Shown: one piece after another, positions 55,576 through 64,000 of the stretch
How positions within the stretch are numbered: the stretch's first letter is position 1
Layout: each line of letters opens with the position of its first letter
Origin: Streptococcus sp. 29887
GTDB lineage: Bacteria > Bacillota > Bacilli > Lactobacillales > Streptococcaceae
DNA: 64,000 bases
Reading direction: 5' to 3'
Assembly: GCF_032595075.1 (NCBI RefSeq)
Contig: NZ_CP118735.1
Location: 21,001 to 85,000 of the forward strand
Program-made: the position numbers and the translations under genes
Notes under the pieces: model-generated
Seen by the model: only the letters and a program-made list of their open reading frames with translations
Database searches by the model: none
What the model was told of the DNA's origin: nothing

Positions 55576-56886
55576 ATGTTTTTTAAGCTTTTAAAGGATG
55601 CCTTGAAAATAAAATTGGTGCGTAGTAAAATTCTATTTACCATTTTTATCCTTTTGGTTTTCCGAATCGGTACTCATATTACAGTGCCAGGGGTAAATGC
55701 AAAAAGTCTTGAAGCCTTGTCAAATGTCCCATTTTTGAACATGTTGAGTCTGGTTTCTGGTAATGCAATGCGAAATTTTTCGGTCTTTGCGCTAGGGGTT
55801 AGCCCATATATCACGGCTTCTATCATTGTTCAACTCTTACAAATGGATATCTTACCCAAATTTGTAGAATGGGGAAAACAGGGTGAAGTTGGTCGACGGA
55901 AGTTAAATCAAGCGACCCGATACATCTCTTTGGTGTTGGCGTTTGTTCAGTCTATCGGTATCACAGCAGGTTTCAATGCTCTATCAGGTGCAAAATTAAC
56001 AAATATGCCACTTAACTGGCAAACCTATTTGTTAATTGGTTCCATTTTAACAACTGGTTCAGTTATTGTTACTTGGTTAGGAGAACAAATTTCTGAAAAA
56101 GGCTACGGTAATGGGACATCAATGATTATCTTTGCGGGTATCATTTCATCCTTGCCAGGAACTTTTTATGAGATTTACATCGACCGTTTTGTTAATATTG
56201 AATCGAGTCGTCTGGGACAATCTGCGGTTTTTGTTGCAGCATTGATTGTCTTGATACTTTTTGTAATTTACTTTACAACATTTGTACAACAAGCTGAGTA
56301 TAAACTACCAATTCAGTACACAAAACGTGCTCAAGGTGCACCTTCTAGCTCTTACTTGCCCCTAAAATTGAATCCAGCAGGAGTTATTCCCGTTATCTTT
56401 GCAGGTTCCATTACTGCAGTTCCAACTTCTTTGATTCAATATTTTGCAAGTCAGAATAGAAGTGCGGGTTGGTTAATGGCAGTTCAAGAATACTTTGATT
56501 ATTCAACTGTCAAAGGAATGATTGTTTACGCAAGTTTGATTATCTTGTTTACTTTCTTCTATACATTCGTTCAGGTCAATCCTGAAAAAACTGCAGAAAG
56601 TTTACAAAAGAGTGCTGCCTATATCCACGGCGTACGGCCTGGAAATGGGACAGAGCAATTCTTGTCTAAATTGCTGAAGCGATTAGCTGCGATTGGCGCA
56701 CTATTCCTAAGCTTTATCGCCTTGCTACCAATTCTTGCACAAAATCTCTTTGGGCTTTCTTCGAATATTGCTTTCTTGGGTACAAGTTTGATTATCTTGA
56801 TTTCAACAAGTATCGAAGGTATTAAGCAGTTGGAAGGCTACCTTCTAAAGAGAAAATATGTAGGTTTCTTGGAAATTACAGAATAG
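55576..56886 (+). CDS. secY: Protein translocase subunit SecY
   Basis: The channel subunit of the Sec translocon. 436 aa with ten membrane segments. FRIGTHITVPGVN, SPYITASIIVQLLQMDILP, GYGNGTSMIIFAGI and KRAQGAPSSSYLPLKLNPAGVIPVIFA-like segments are standard. The stop precedes a hairpin. Confidence 0.98.
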   Translation: MFFKLLKDALKIKLVRSKILFTIFILLVFRIGTHITVPGVNAKSLEALSNVPFLNMLSLVSGNAMRNFSVFALGVSPYITASIIVQLLQMDILPKFVEWGKQGEVGRRKLNQATRYISLVLAFVQSIGITAGFNALSGAKLTNMPLNWQTYLLIGSILTTGSVIVTWLGEQISEKGYGNGTSMIIFAGIISSLPGTFYEIYIDRFVNIESSRLGQSAVFVAALIVLILFVIYFTTFVQQAEYKLPIQYTKRAQGAPSSSYLPLKLNPAGVIPVIFAGSITAVPTSLIQYFASQNRSAGWLMAVQEYFDYSTVKGMIVYASLIILFTFFYTFVQVNPEKTAESLQKSAAYIHGVRPGNGTEQFLSKLLKRLAAIGALFLSFIALLPILAQNLFGLSSNIAFLGTSLIILISTSIEGIKQLEGYLLKRKYVGFLEITE

Positions 56887-56887
56887 A

Positions 56888-56925
56888 ATATAGGTTGACC
56901 TCGTCAACCTTCTATTTTGTTTTTA
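56888..56925 (+). terminator. Possible terminator or attenuator after secY
   Basis: Perfect 8-bp stem AGGTTGAC / GTCAACCT with CTC loop, then TCTATTTTGTTTTT, a loose T tract. May lower read-through into adk. Confidence 0.5.
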
Positions 56926-56979
56926 GATAAGTTTGTCAATGTTGGCAAATTTATGTGAAAACAAAATAAGGAGTTTGTC

Positions 56980-57621
56980 ATGAATCTTTTAATTATGGGT
57001 TTACCAGGTGCTGGTAAGGGGACACAGGCAGCTAAGATTGTAGAGAAATTTAATGTTGCTCATATTTCTACTGGCGATATGTTCCGTGCAGCGATGGCGA
57101 ATCAGACTGAGATGGGGGTTTTGGCTAAGTCTTATATTGACAAGGGCGATTTAGTACCAGATGAAGTTACTAATGGCATTGTCAAAGAGCGCTTGGTTCA
57201 AGATGATATTAAAGAAAAAGGTTTCTTGTTGGACGGTTACCCACGTACTATCGAACAAGCCCATGCACTAGATGCAAACTTGGCGGATTTGGGTATTGAA
57301 TTGCAAGGAGTAATCAACATTGATATTGATCCATCAAAATTGATTGAGCGTCTAAGTGGCCGCATCATTCATAAGGAAACAGGTGAAACCTTCCACAAGG
57401 TATTCAATCCACCAGTTGGGGATTACAAAGAGGAAGATTACTACCAACGTGAAGATGATAAGCCAGAATCTGTTAAACGCCGTTTAGAAGTAAACATTGC
57501 ACAAGGTCAACCGATTATCGAACACTATCGTGCCAAAGGATTGGTGCATGATATTGAAGGTGACCAAGACATCGAACTTGTTTTCCAAGCAATTGATACT
57601 GTGCTATCAAAATTGCAATAA
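56980..57621 (+). CDS. adk: Adenylate kinase
   Basis: Interconverts AMP + ATP and 2 ADP. 213 aa. P-loop [31 protein letters not shown]. The LID zinc cysteines seen in Bacillus are absent, as usual for streptococci ([18 protein letters not shown]). Links to the purine genes functionally. Confidence 0.97.
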   Translation: MNLLIMGLPGAGKGTQAAKIVEKFNVAHISTGDMFRAAMANQTEMGVLAKSYIDKGDLVPDEVTNGIVKERLVQDDIKEKGFLLDGYPRTIEQAHALDANLADLGIELQGVINIDIDPSKLIERLSGRIIHKETGETFHKVFNPPVGDYKEEDYYQREDDKPESVKRRLEVNIAQGQPIIEHYRAKGLVHDIEGDQDIELVFQAIDTVLSKLQ

Positions 57622-57637
57622 ACTTAATAGATTTGGC

Positions 57638-57666
57638 TTGCATTTTTCCACCAAAAGTGATAAAAT
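57638..57666 (+). promoter_or_regulatory. Promoter of infA-rpmJ-rpsM-rpsK-rpoA-rplQ
   Basis: -35 TTGCAT, 17-bp spacer, -10 TAAAAT, 77 bases before infA. The leader has a small hairpin CCTCTG-TGTT-CAGAGG (57692-57707). Confidence 0.7.
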
Positions 57667-57743
57667 AGCCTAGTCTGACTTATAATTGTTACCTCTGTGT
57701 TCAGAGGGCATCAAATCGATATTTAGAGAGGGGTTACTTTTGC

Positions 57744-57962
57744 ATGGCAAAAGAAGATGTGATTGAAATTGAAGGCAAAGTAGTTGATACAATGCCAAAT
57801 GCTATGTTTACTGTTGAGTTGGAAAATGGACACCAAGTCCTTGCAACTGTTTCTGGTAAAATCCGTAAGAACTACATTCGTATTTTGGTCGGTGACCGCG
57901 TAACTGTTGAGCTTAGTCCATACGACTTGACACGTGGACGTATCACATACCGCTTTAAATAG
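57744..57962 (+). CDS. infA: Translation initiation factor IF-1
   Basis: 72 aa OB-fold. [21 protein letters not shown] and C-terminal [14 protein letters not shown]. Confidence 0.98.
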
Positions 57963-57986
57963 TCGAAATACTTGGAGGGATTAGAC

Positions 57987-58103
57987 ATGAAAGTAAGACC
58001 ATCGGTCAAACCAATTTGCGAATACTGCAAAGTCATTCGTCGTAATGGTCGTGTTATGGTGATTTGCCCAGCAAACCCTAAACACAAGCAACGTCAAGGT
58101 TAA
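57987..58103 (+). CDS. rpmJ: 50S ribosomal protein L36
   Basis: 38 aa, below the usual ORF cut-off. [19 protein letters not shown]... [14 protein letters not shown]: zinc ribbon with CEYC and C...H, the C+ form. GGAGGG precedes ATG 57987. Confidence 0.97.
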
Positions 58104-58122
58104 GAAATAGAAAGGAGAAAAC

Positions 58123-58488
58123 ATGGCTCGTATTGCTGGAGTTGACATTCCAAATGACAAACGTGTAGTTATTTCATTGACTTATGTTTATGGTATCGGT
58201 CTCGCAACTTCTAAGAAAATTCTTGCAGCAGCAGGTATTTCAGAAGATGTTCGCGTAAAAGATTTGACACCGGATCAAGAAGACGCTATTCGTCGCGAAG
58301 TTGATGCAATCAAAGTTGAAGGTGACCTTCGTCGTGAAGTTAACTTGAACATCAAACGTTTGATGGAAATCGGTTCATACCGTGGTATCCGTCACCGTCG
58401 TGGACTTCCTGTCCGTGGACAAAACACTAAAAACAATGCCCGCACTCGTAAAGGTAAAGCTGTTGCGATCGCAGGTAAGAAAAAATAA
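58123..58488 (+). CDS. rpsM: 30S ribosomal protein S13
   Basis: 121 aa. [25 protein letters not shown] start and [25 protein letters not shown] basic tail. Confidence 0.98.
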   Translation: MARIAGVDIPNDKRVVISLTYVYGIGLATSKKILAAAGISEDVRVKDLTPDQEDAIRREVDAIKVEGDLRREVNLNIKRLMEIGSYRGIRHRRGLPVRGQNTKNNARTRKGKAVAIAGKKK

Positions 58489-58505
58489 AATAGGAGGTAG
58501 AAAAA

Positions 58506-58889
58506 TTGGCTAAACCAACACGTAAACGTCGTGTGAAAAAGAATATCGAATCTGGTATTGCACATATTCACGCAACATTTAATAACACTATTGTTATGAT
58601 TACTGATGTGCATGGTAACGCTATTGCTTGGTCATCAGCTGGTGCTCTTGGTTTCAAAGGTTCTCGTAAATCTACACCATTCGCGGCTCAAATGGCTTCA
58701 GAAGCTGCTGCTAAATCTGCACAAGAACACGGTCTTAAAACAGTTGAAGTTACCGTTAAAGGCCCAGGTTCAGGTCGTGAGTCTGCTATCCGCGCTCTTG
58801 CTGCCGCTGGTCTTGAAGTAACAGCAATTCGTGATGTGACTCCTGTACCACACAATGGTGCTCGTCCTCCAAAACGTCGCCGTGTATAA
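58506..58889 (+). CDS. rpsK: 30S ribosomal protein S11
   Basis: 127 aa. TTG start at 58506 with AGGAGG upstream. [20 protein letters not shown] and [17 protein letters not shown]. Confidence 0.98.
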   Translation: MAKPTRKRRVKKNIESGIAHIHATFNNTIVMITDVHGNAIAWSSAGALGFKGSRKSTPFAAQMASEAAAKSAQEHGLKTVEVTVKGPGSGRESAIRALAAAGLEVTAIRDVTPVPHNGARPPKRRRV

Positions 58890-58933
58890 TCATACATACC
58901 ATACACAGCTTTTCGTTTAAGAGGGAGTAAGAA

Positions 58934-59872
58934 ATGATTGAGTTTGAAAAACCAACAATAACAAAAATTGATGAAAAAAAAGATTACGGCAGATTTGTCA
59001 TCGAACCGCTAGAACGTGGTTATGGAACAACTCTTGGTAACTCTCTTCGTCGTGTACTTCTTGCTTCACTTCCAGGTGCTGCAGTAACATCAATTAAAAT
59101 TGATGGCGTACTCCACGAATTCGACACAGTTCCAGGTGTCCGTGAAGATGTTATGCAAATTATTCTTAGCATCAAAGGCATTGCTGTAAAATCTTATGTC
59201 GAAGACGAAAAGACGATTGAACTTGATGTAGTAGGTCCAGCTGAAGTAACAGCAGGGGACATTCTTACTGACAGTGACATTGAAATTATTAACCCAGATC
59301 ATTATCTATTTACAATTGCTGAAGGTGCTACTTTTAAAGCGGTTCTGACTGTAAATTCAGGTCGTGGTTATGTACCAGCTGAAGGCAATAAAAAAGATGA
59401 TGCACCCGTAGGGACGCTTGCTGTGGATTCTATCTACACGCCAGTGAAAAAAGTCAACTATCAAGTTGAGCCAGCTCGAGTTGGTAGCAACGATGGTTTT
59501 GACAAACTGACACTTGAAATCAATACAAATGGTACCATTATTCCAGAAGATGCTTTAGGTCTTTCTGCACGTATTTTGATGGAGCACCTCGGTCTATTTA
59601 CAGATTTGACTGAAGTTGCTAAATCGGCAGAAGTAATGAAGGAAACTGAAGTAACGTCTGACGACCGTATGCTTGATCGTACGATTGAAGAATTGGACCT
59701 TTCTGTTCGCTCGTATAACTGTTTGAAACGCGCAGGTATTAATACTGTGTTTGATTTGACAGAGAAAACTGAGCCAGAAATGATGAAAGTGCGCAATCTT
59801 GGTCGTAAGAGTCTTGAAGAAGTCAAGGTTAAATTGGCTGACTTAGGTCTAGGATTGAAGAAAGATAAATAA
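58934..59872 (+). CDS. rpoA: RNA polymerase alpha subunit
   Basis: 312 aa. N-terminal assembly domain ([22 protein letters not shown]) and C-terminal domain (about 245-312; [19 protein letters not shown] and [15 protein letters not shown]) that contacts UP elements and Spx. Confidence 0.98.
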   Translation: MIEFEKPTITKIDEKKDYGRFVIEPLERGYGTTLGNSLRRVLLASLPGAAVTSIKIDGVLHEFDTVPGVREDVMQIILSIKGIAVKSYVEDEKTIELDVVGPAEVTAGDILTDSDIEIINPDHYLFTIAEGATFKAVLTVNSGRGYVPAEGNKKDDAPVGTLAVDSIYTPVKKVNYQVEPARVGSNDGFDKLTLEINTNGTIIPEDALGLSARILMEHLGLFTDLTEVAKSAEVMKETEVTSDDRMLDRTIEELDLSVRSYNCLKRAGINTVFDLTEKTEPEMMKVRNLGRKSLEEVKVKLADLGLGLKKDK

Positions 59873-59886
59873 TATAGGAGGAAATC

Positions 59887-60273
59887 ATGGCATACCGTAA
59901 ACTAGGACGCACTAGCTCACAACGTAAAGCAATGTTGCGCGATTTGACAACTGACCTTTTGATCAACGAATCAATCGTTACAACTGAAGCTCGTGCTAAA
60001 GAAATCCGTAAAACAGTTGAAAAAATGATCACACTTGGTAAACGTGGTGACTTGCACGCACGTCGTCAAGCTGCTGCATTCGTTCGTAACGAAATCGCAT
60101 CTGAAAACTATGATGAAGCTACTGACAAGTACACAGCTACTACTGTACTTCAAAAATTGTTCTCAGAAATTGCGCCTCGCTATGCAGAACGCAATGGTGG
60201 ATATACTCGTATCCTCAAAACTGAACCACGTCGTGGTGATGCTGCCCCAATGGCAATTATCGAACTTGTATAA
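59887..60273 (+). CDS. rplQ: 50S ribosomal protein L17
   Basis: 128 aa. [24 protein letters not shown] start and [22 protein letters not shown] end. Last gene of the alpha operon. Confidence 0.98.
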   Translation: MAYRKLGRTSSQRKAMLRDLTTDLLINESIVTTEARAKEIRKTVEKMITLGKRGDLHARRQAAAFVRNEIASENYDEATDKYTATTVLQKLFSEIAPRYAERNGGYTRILKTEPRRGDAAPMAIIELV

Positions 60274-60289
60274 GATCATCAATTTTGTT

Positions 60290-60370
60290 GAGTGTTATGA
60301 TGATGGGATTTGTTTCAAATCCTTAGTCTAGCTCTGGTCTGCCGCTGGGTTCATCCCAGCGGTAACACTC
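60290..60370 (+). ncRNA. L17 downstream element (L17DE) RNA structure
   Basis: Seventeen bases after rplQ a three-way fold can be drawn: outer stem GAGTGTTA / TAACACTC (60290-60297 with 60363-60370), inner hairpins GGATTTG-TTT-CAAATCC (60306-60322) and CCGCTGGG-TTCAT-CCCAGCGG (60342-60362). Position and form fit the L17DE motif described downstream of rplQ in Lactobacillales. Function unknown. Confidence 0.7.
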
Positions 60371-60385
60371 ATCATATTGATTGGA

Positions 60386-60440
60386 CGCTTGTTTACGAAA
60401 TTACTCTAATGTAGAATAATTTCGTAAGCAGGCGTTTTAT
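60386..60440 (+). terminator. Terminator of the alpha operon
   Basis: 18-bp stem CGCTTGTTTACGAAATTA / TAATTTCGTAAGCAGGCG with only G-T exceptions, 13-base loop, then TTTTATTTTT. Confidence 0.92.
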
Positions 60441-60485
60441 TTTTGCATAAAATTTGATATACTTTAAAGAACGAATGGAGGATAC

Positions 60486-61745
60486 ATGGCTGAAATTACT
60501 AACTTCTTTAAAGATTATTATCTTTCGAAAATACAGGATAAACCAGAATTATTTATTGGAATTGAACTTGAATATCCAATAGTGAATAAAAATGGAGGAC
60601 CCACCTCTATAAAAGTAGCCAAAGATTTACTCGTACATCTTGCAAAGAATATGGATTTTTATGTAAGGAAGTTGGATGAAACTGGCAATCCTATAGAGAT
60701 TGTCAATGATGATGGCGATCTTATCCTATTCGAAGTAACCTATAACACGCTAGAATTGGCGTTTGCGAAGGCAAAATATATTCACGATGTAGCTAAGCGC
60801 TTTGAATTTTATTTACAAGAAATACAGCGATTCTTGGCTTTATATGATCATGAATTGCAGGGAGTGGGAATAAATCCTGGTTGGCAGTTAAATGACCACA
60901 GACCAGTAGCTACAGATCGTTATAAGATGCTTATGGCTTATTTAAGATTGGCTGAAAACCACCCTCATATGCATCCCTATGTGGATTATGCGGGTTTTAT
61001 TTGCGGCAACCAGGTTCAATTTGATGTATCACGTGAAAACTATCTACGGGTTATAAATGCATTTAATAAGATTGAAGCTGTCAAGGCCTTCCTTTTTGCG
61101 AATTCTGAATTTGCCGAGCGTGAAGATTGGACAATAAGTCGAGATTATTTTTGGGAATCCTCTATGCATGGTTTGATAGAGGATAATGTCGGGGTATATC
61201 CAGAGGATTTCAATACAGAAACAGATTACCTTGAGTTTCAGAAAAAAACGGCCATCTTCTATATTGAACGTGATGCAAAATGTTATTACTTCCCTCCTAT
61301 CACTATAAAAGATTTTCTAAGAATGAAAAAAATAACTGCTATGACTACCTCTGGTCAGTCGCACGAAATTGTTCCAACTACTAGCGATTTGAAAACACAT
61401 CGTTCTTATCATTATCAGGAGTTGACCAAAAGAGGCACAATTGAATTCAGAAGTATCTGTACACAACCATTTGATAAGACATTTGCACCGATTGCCTTTC
61501 AATTAGGGTTGCTTGTAAATTTAGAAAAATTTGAAAAAATACTAGAAGAAACAGATTTCTTTGACTATTTTGGAAGAGATTACAAGCATCTTCGTAAACA
61601 ATTCTCAGTAAAACACCTTACGAAAATAGAACGAGAAATCGTAGGGCAAATATCCAGAGAACTAGTGACTTGTGCGACAGAAGGTCTGAAAGCCAGAGGT
61701 ATGGGGGAAGAAAAATACTTATTATCTTTACAGGATAACAACTGA
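60486..61745 (+). CDS. Glutamate-cysteine ligase-like enzyme (carboxylate-amine ligase family)
   Basis: 419 aa. ELFIGIELEYPIVN near the N-terminus carries the ExE metal-binding glutamates; DLILFEVTYNTLELA, QVQFDVSREN and KRGTIEFRSICTQPFD are further conserved active-site segments of GCS2/EgtA-like ligases. It is stand-alone, not the 750-aa bifunctional GshAB of many streptococci. The product may be gamma-glutamylcysteine or another gamma-glutamyl amide. Own -10 TATACT at about 60459; terminator overlaps the stop. Confidence 0.8.
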   Translation: MAEITNFFKDYYLSKIQDKPELFIGIELEYPIVNKNGGPTSIKVAKDLLVHLAKNMDFYVRKLDETGNPIEIVNDDGDLILFEVTYNTLELAFAKAKYIHDVAKRFEFYLQEIQRFLALYDHELQGVGINPGWQLNDHRPVATDRYKMLMAYLRLAENHPHMHPYVDYAGFICGNQVQFDVSRENYLRVINAFNKIEAVKAFLFANSEFAEREDWTISRDYFWESSMHGLIEDNVGVYPEDFNTETDYLEFQKKTAIFYIERDAKCYYFPPITIKDFLRMKKITAMTTSGQSHEIVPTTSDLKTHRSYHYQELTKRGTIEFRSICTQPFDKTFAPIAFQLGLLVNLEKFEKILEETDFFDYFGRDYKHLRKQFSVKHLTKIEREIVGQISRELVTCATEGLKARGMGEEKYLLSLQDNN

Positions 61746-61771
61746 TAATCATTTTAGGTTATCAGTTTTTA
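61740..61771 (+). terminator. Terminator of the ligase gene
   Basis: 9-bp stem AACTGATAA / TTATCAGTT with 10-base loop, then TTTATT. Contains the stop codon. Confidence 0.85.
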
Positions 61772-61799
61772 TTATTTCATAAAAAATCTACAAAAAGTG

Positions 61800-61828
61800 T
61801 TGACAAGAGGAAATGAAGATGATAGAAT
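61800..61828 (+). promoter_or_regulatory. rRNA promoter P1
   Basis: -35 TTGACA, 17-bp spacer, -10 TAGAAT. An A/T-rich UP-like stretch lies just upstream. 340 bases before 16S. Confidence 0.85.
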
Positions 61829-61885
61829 AATTGAGTTATCTTTTAGAGAACCTGTTAACCGTTTGAAAAAAGTTTCAAAAAGTAG

Positions 61886-61914
61886 TTGACAAGGTCAAAT
61901 GAAGATGATAGAAT
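61886..61914 (+). promoter_or_regulatory. rRNA promoter P2
   Basis: -35 TTGACA, 17-bp spacer, -10 TAGAAT; about 40 bases around it repeat P1 almost exactly, so P1/P2 is a duplication. Confidence 0.85.
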
Positions 61915-61981
61915 AATTGAGTTGTCAAATCTGAAGCGAGACAACACGAAAAAAAGAAATTAAAAAAATTTCAAAAAAGTG

Positions 61982-62010
61982 TTGACAAGCAGTTGAAGAA
62001 ATGATAAACT
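61982..62010 (+). promoter_or_regulatory. rRNA promoter P3
   Basis: -35 TTGACA, 17-bp spacer, -10 TAAACT. Nearest to 16S; preceded by an A-rich tract. Confidence 0.85.
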
Positions 62011-62165
62011 AAGATAGTTGTCGCAAGAGAGCGATAACAACAAGACCTTTGAAAATTAAAGAAGACGAACCAAACGTGCAGGGTGATTTATCGAATAATA
62101 AATCGTCAATGAACAAAAACAATAAAACGGAAAGCTAGTGATAGCTTGAGTTTGAATCAAAACTT
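62011..62165 (+). other. 16S rRNA 5' leader
   Basis: 155 bases of leader. GACCTTTGAAAATTAAAG is in the place of the antitermination/processing region, and GATTTATCGAATAATAAATC forms a hairpin. Probably pairs with the 16S 3' flank for RNase III processing. Confidence 0.5.
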
Positions 62166-63727
<1,562 letters not shown>

Positions 63728-63773
63728 AAATGGAACCTGTACGTTAGTCTTCTTTAATTTTGAGAGGTCTTGT

Positions 63774-63846
63774 GGGGCCTTAGCTCAGCTGGGAGAGCGC
63801 CTGCTTTGCACGCAGGAGGTCAGCGGTTCGATCCCGCTAGGCTCCA
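63774..63846 (+). tRNA. tRNA-Ala (TGC) in the 16S-23S spacer
   Basis: 73-nt cloverleaf: acceptor GGGGCCT / AGGCTCC, anticodon TGC in TTTGCAC, T loop TTCGATC, discriminator A. The usual single tRNA of streptococcal rRNA spacers. Confidence 0.97.
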
Positions 63847-64000
63847 TTAACAACGGAAGTTGTTAAGATTTTGTCCATTGAAAATTGAATATCTATCAAA
63901 CATTCCTGATGTATCTGCAAGGATACATTAAGAAATAGTAACAAGAAAATAAACCGAAAACGCTGTGAATATTTAATGAGTTTTCTAATTTTTTTAAAAA
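63847..64000 (+). other. 16S-23S spacer, 3' part (23S starts outside the window)
   Basis: Contains the perfect hairpin TTAACAAC-GGAA-GTTGTTAA (63847-63866) and TGTATC/GATACA near 63920. A-rich end. 23S itself is not reached. Confidence 0.8.

Overview
The window is a near-origin chromosomal segment of a low-GC Firmicute, very probably Streptococcus suis or a close relative. The reasons are the gene order (tRNA cluster - mreCD - pcsB - prs - recO - plsX - pur genes, and the S10/spc/alpha operon), a streptococcal 16S gene, a ComR/ComS/ComX competence circuit, a CHAP-type PcsB, and short intergenic repeats of a kind I associate with S. suis. Every gene I can support is on the + strand. The left edge is the tail of one rRNA/tRNA operon and the right edge is the start of another (16S, tRNA-Ala and part of the 16S-23S spacer).

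Layout. 1-0.4 kb: tRNA-Ser (partial), Phe, Ile and Ser, then a terminator. 0.4-4.2 kb: mreC, mreD, pcsB and prs (cell shape and division, PRPP supply). 4.3-7.5 kb: aminotransferase, recO, plsX, acpP, tightly overlapping. 7.6-22.3 kb: the IMP pathway purC-L-F-M-N-H, then purD-E-K, then purB; a DpnI-type restriction cassette (dpnC-dpnD) sits between purH and purD. 22.3-27.8 kb: an accessory patch with a 5'-truncated lanthionine-synthetase-like fragment, an MFS exporter, an IS1182-family element with a broken transposase, and a membrane-anchored MerR-type regulator, mixed with direct repeats. 27.8-29.6 kb: ruvB and a HAD phosphatase. 29.6-31.7 kb: two tandem ComR receptors followed by the 22-residue pheromone gene comS. 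31.8-43.5 kb: folC, a polytopic membrane protein, mutL, an HTH/CPBP-protease pair, ruvA, tag, cinA (with a degenerate C-terminal domain), recA, spx, ireB, ruvX and a DUF1292 gene. 43.5-45 kb: an intergenic repeat, a nucleotidyltransferase-like gene and comX (sigX). 45-60.3 kb: the S10-spc-alpha ribosomal protein cluster with secY, adk, infA and rpoA, ending in an L17 downstream RNA element and a strong terminator. 60.5-61.7 kb: a stand-alone glutamate-cysteine ligase-like enzyme. 61.8-64 kb: three tandem rRNA promoters, 16S rRNA and tRNA-Ala.

How the parts fit. prs makes the PRPP used by purF, and the pur genes take it to IMP and then AMP. The competence genes form a circuit: ComR senses the ComS-derived peptide, and a GACA-N4-TGTC box with the same 24-bp spacing to the -10 precedes both comS and comX. 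Several DNA-processing genes that competence could use (recA, cinA, ruvA, ruvB, recO, DpnI) lie nearby. The most unusual points are the two comR copies, which share an almost identical DNA-binding half but differ in the peptide-binding half; the DpnI cassette in the pur cluster; the mobile and repeat-rich patch at 22-28 kb; and hairpin-rich spacers, one containing an intergenic repeat, inside the ribosomal protein operon.
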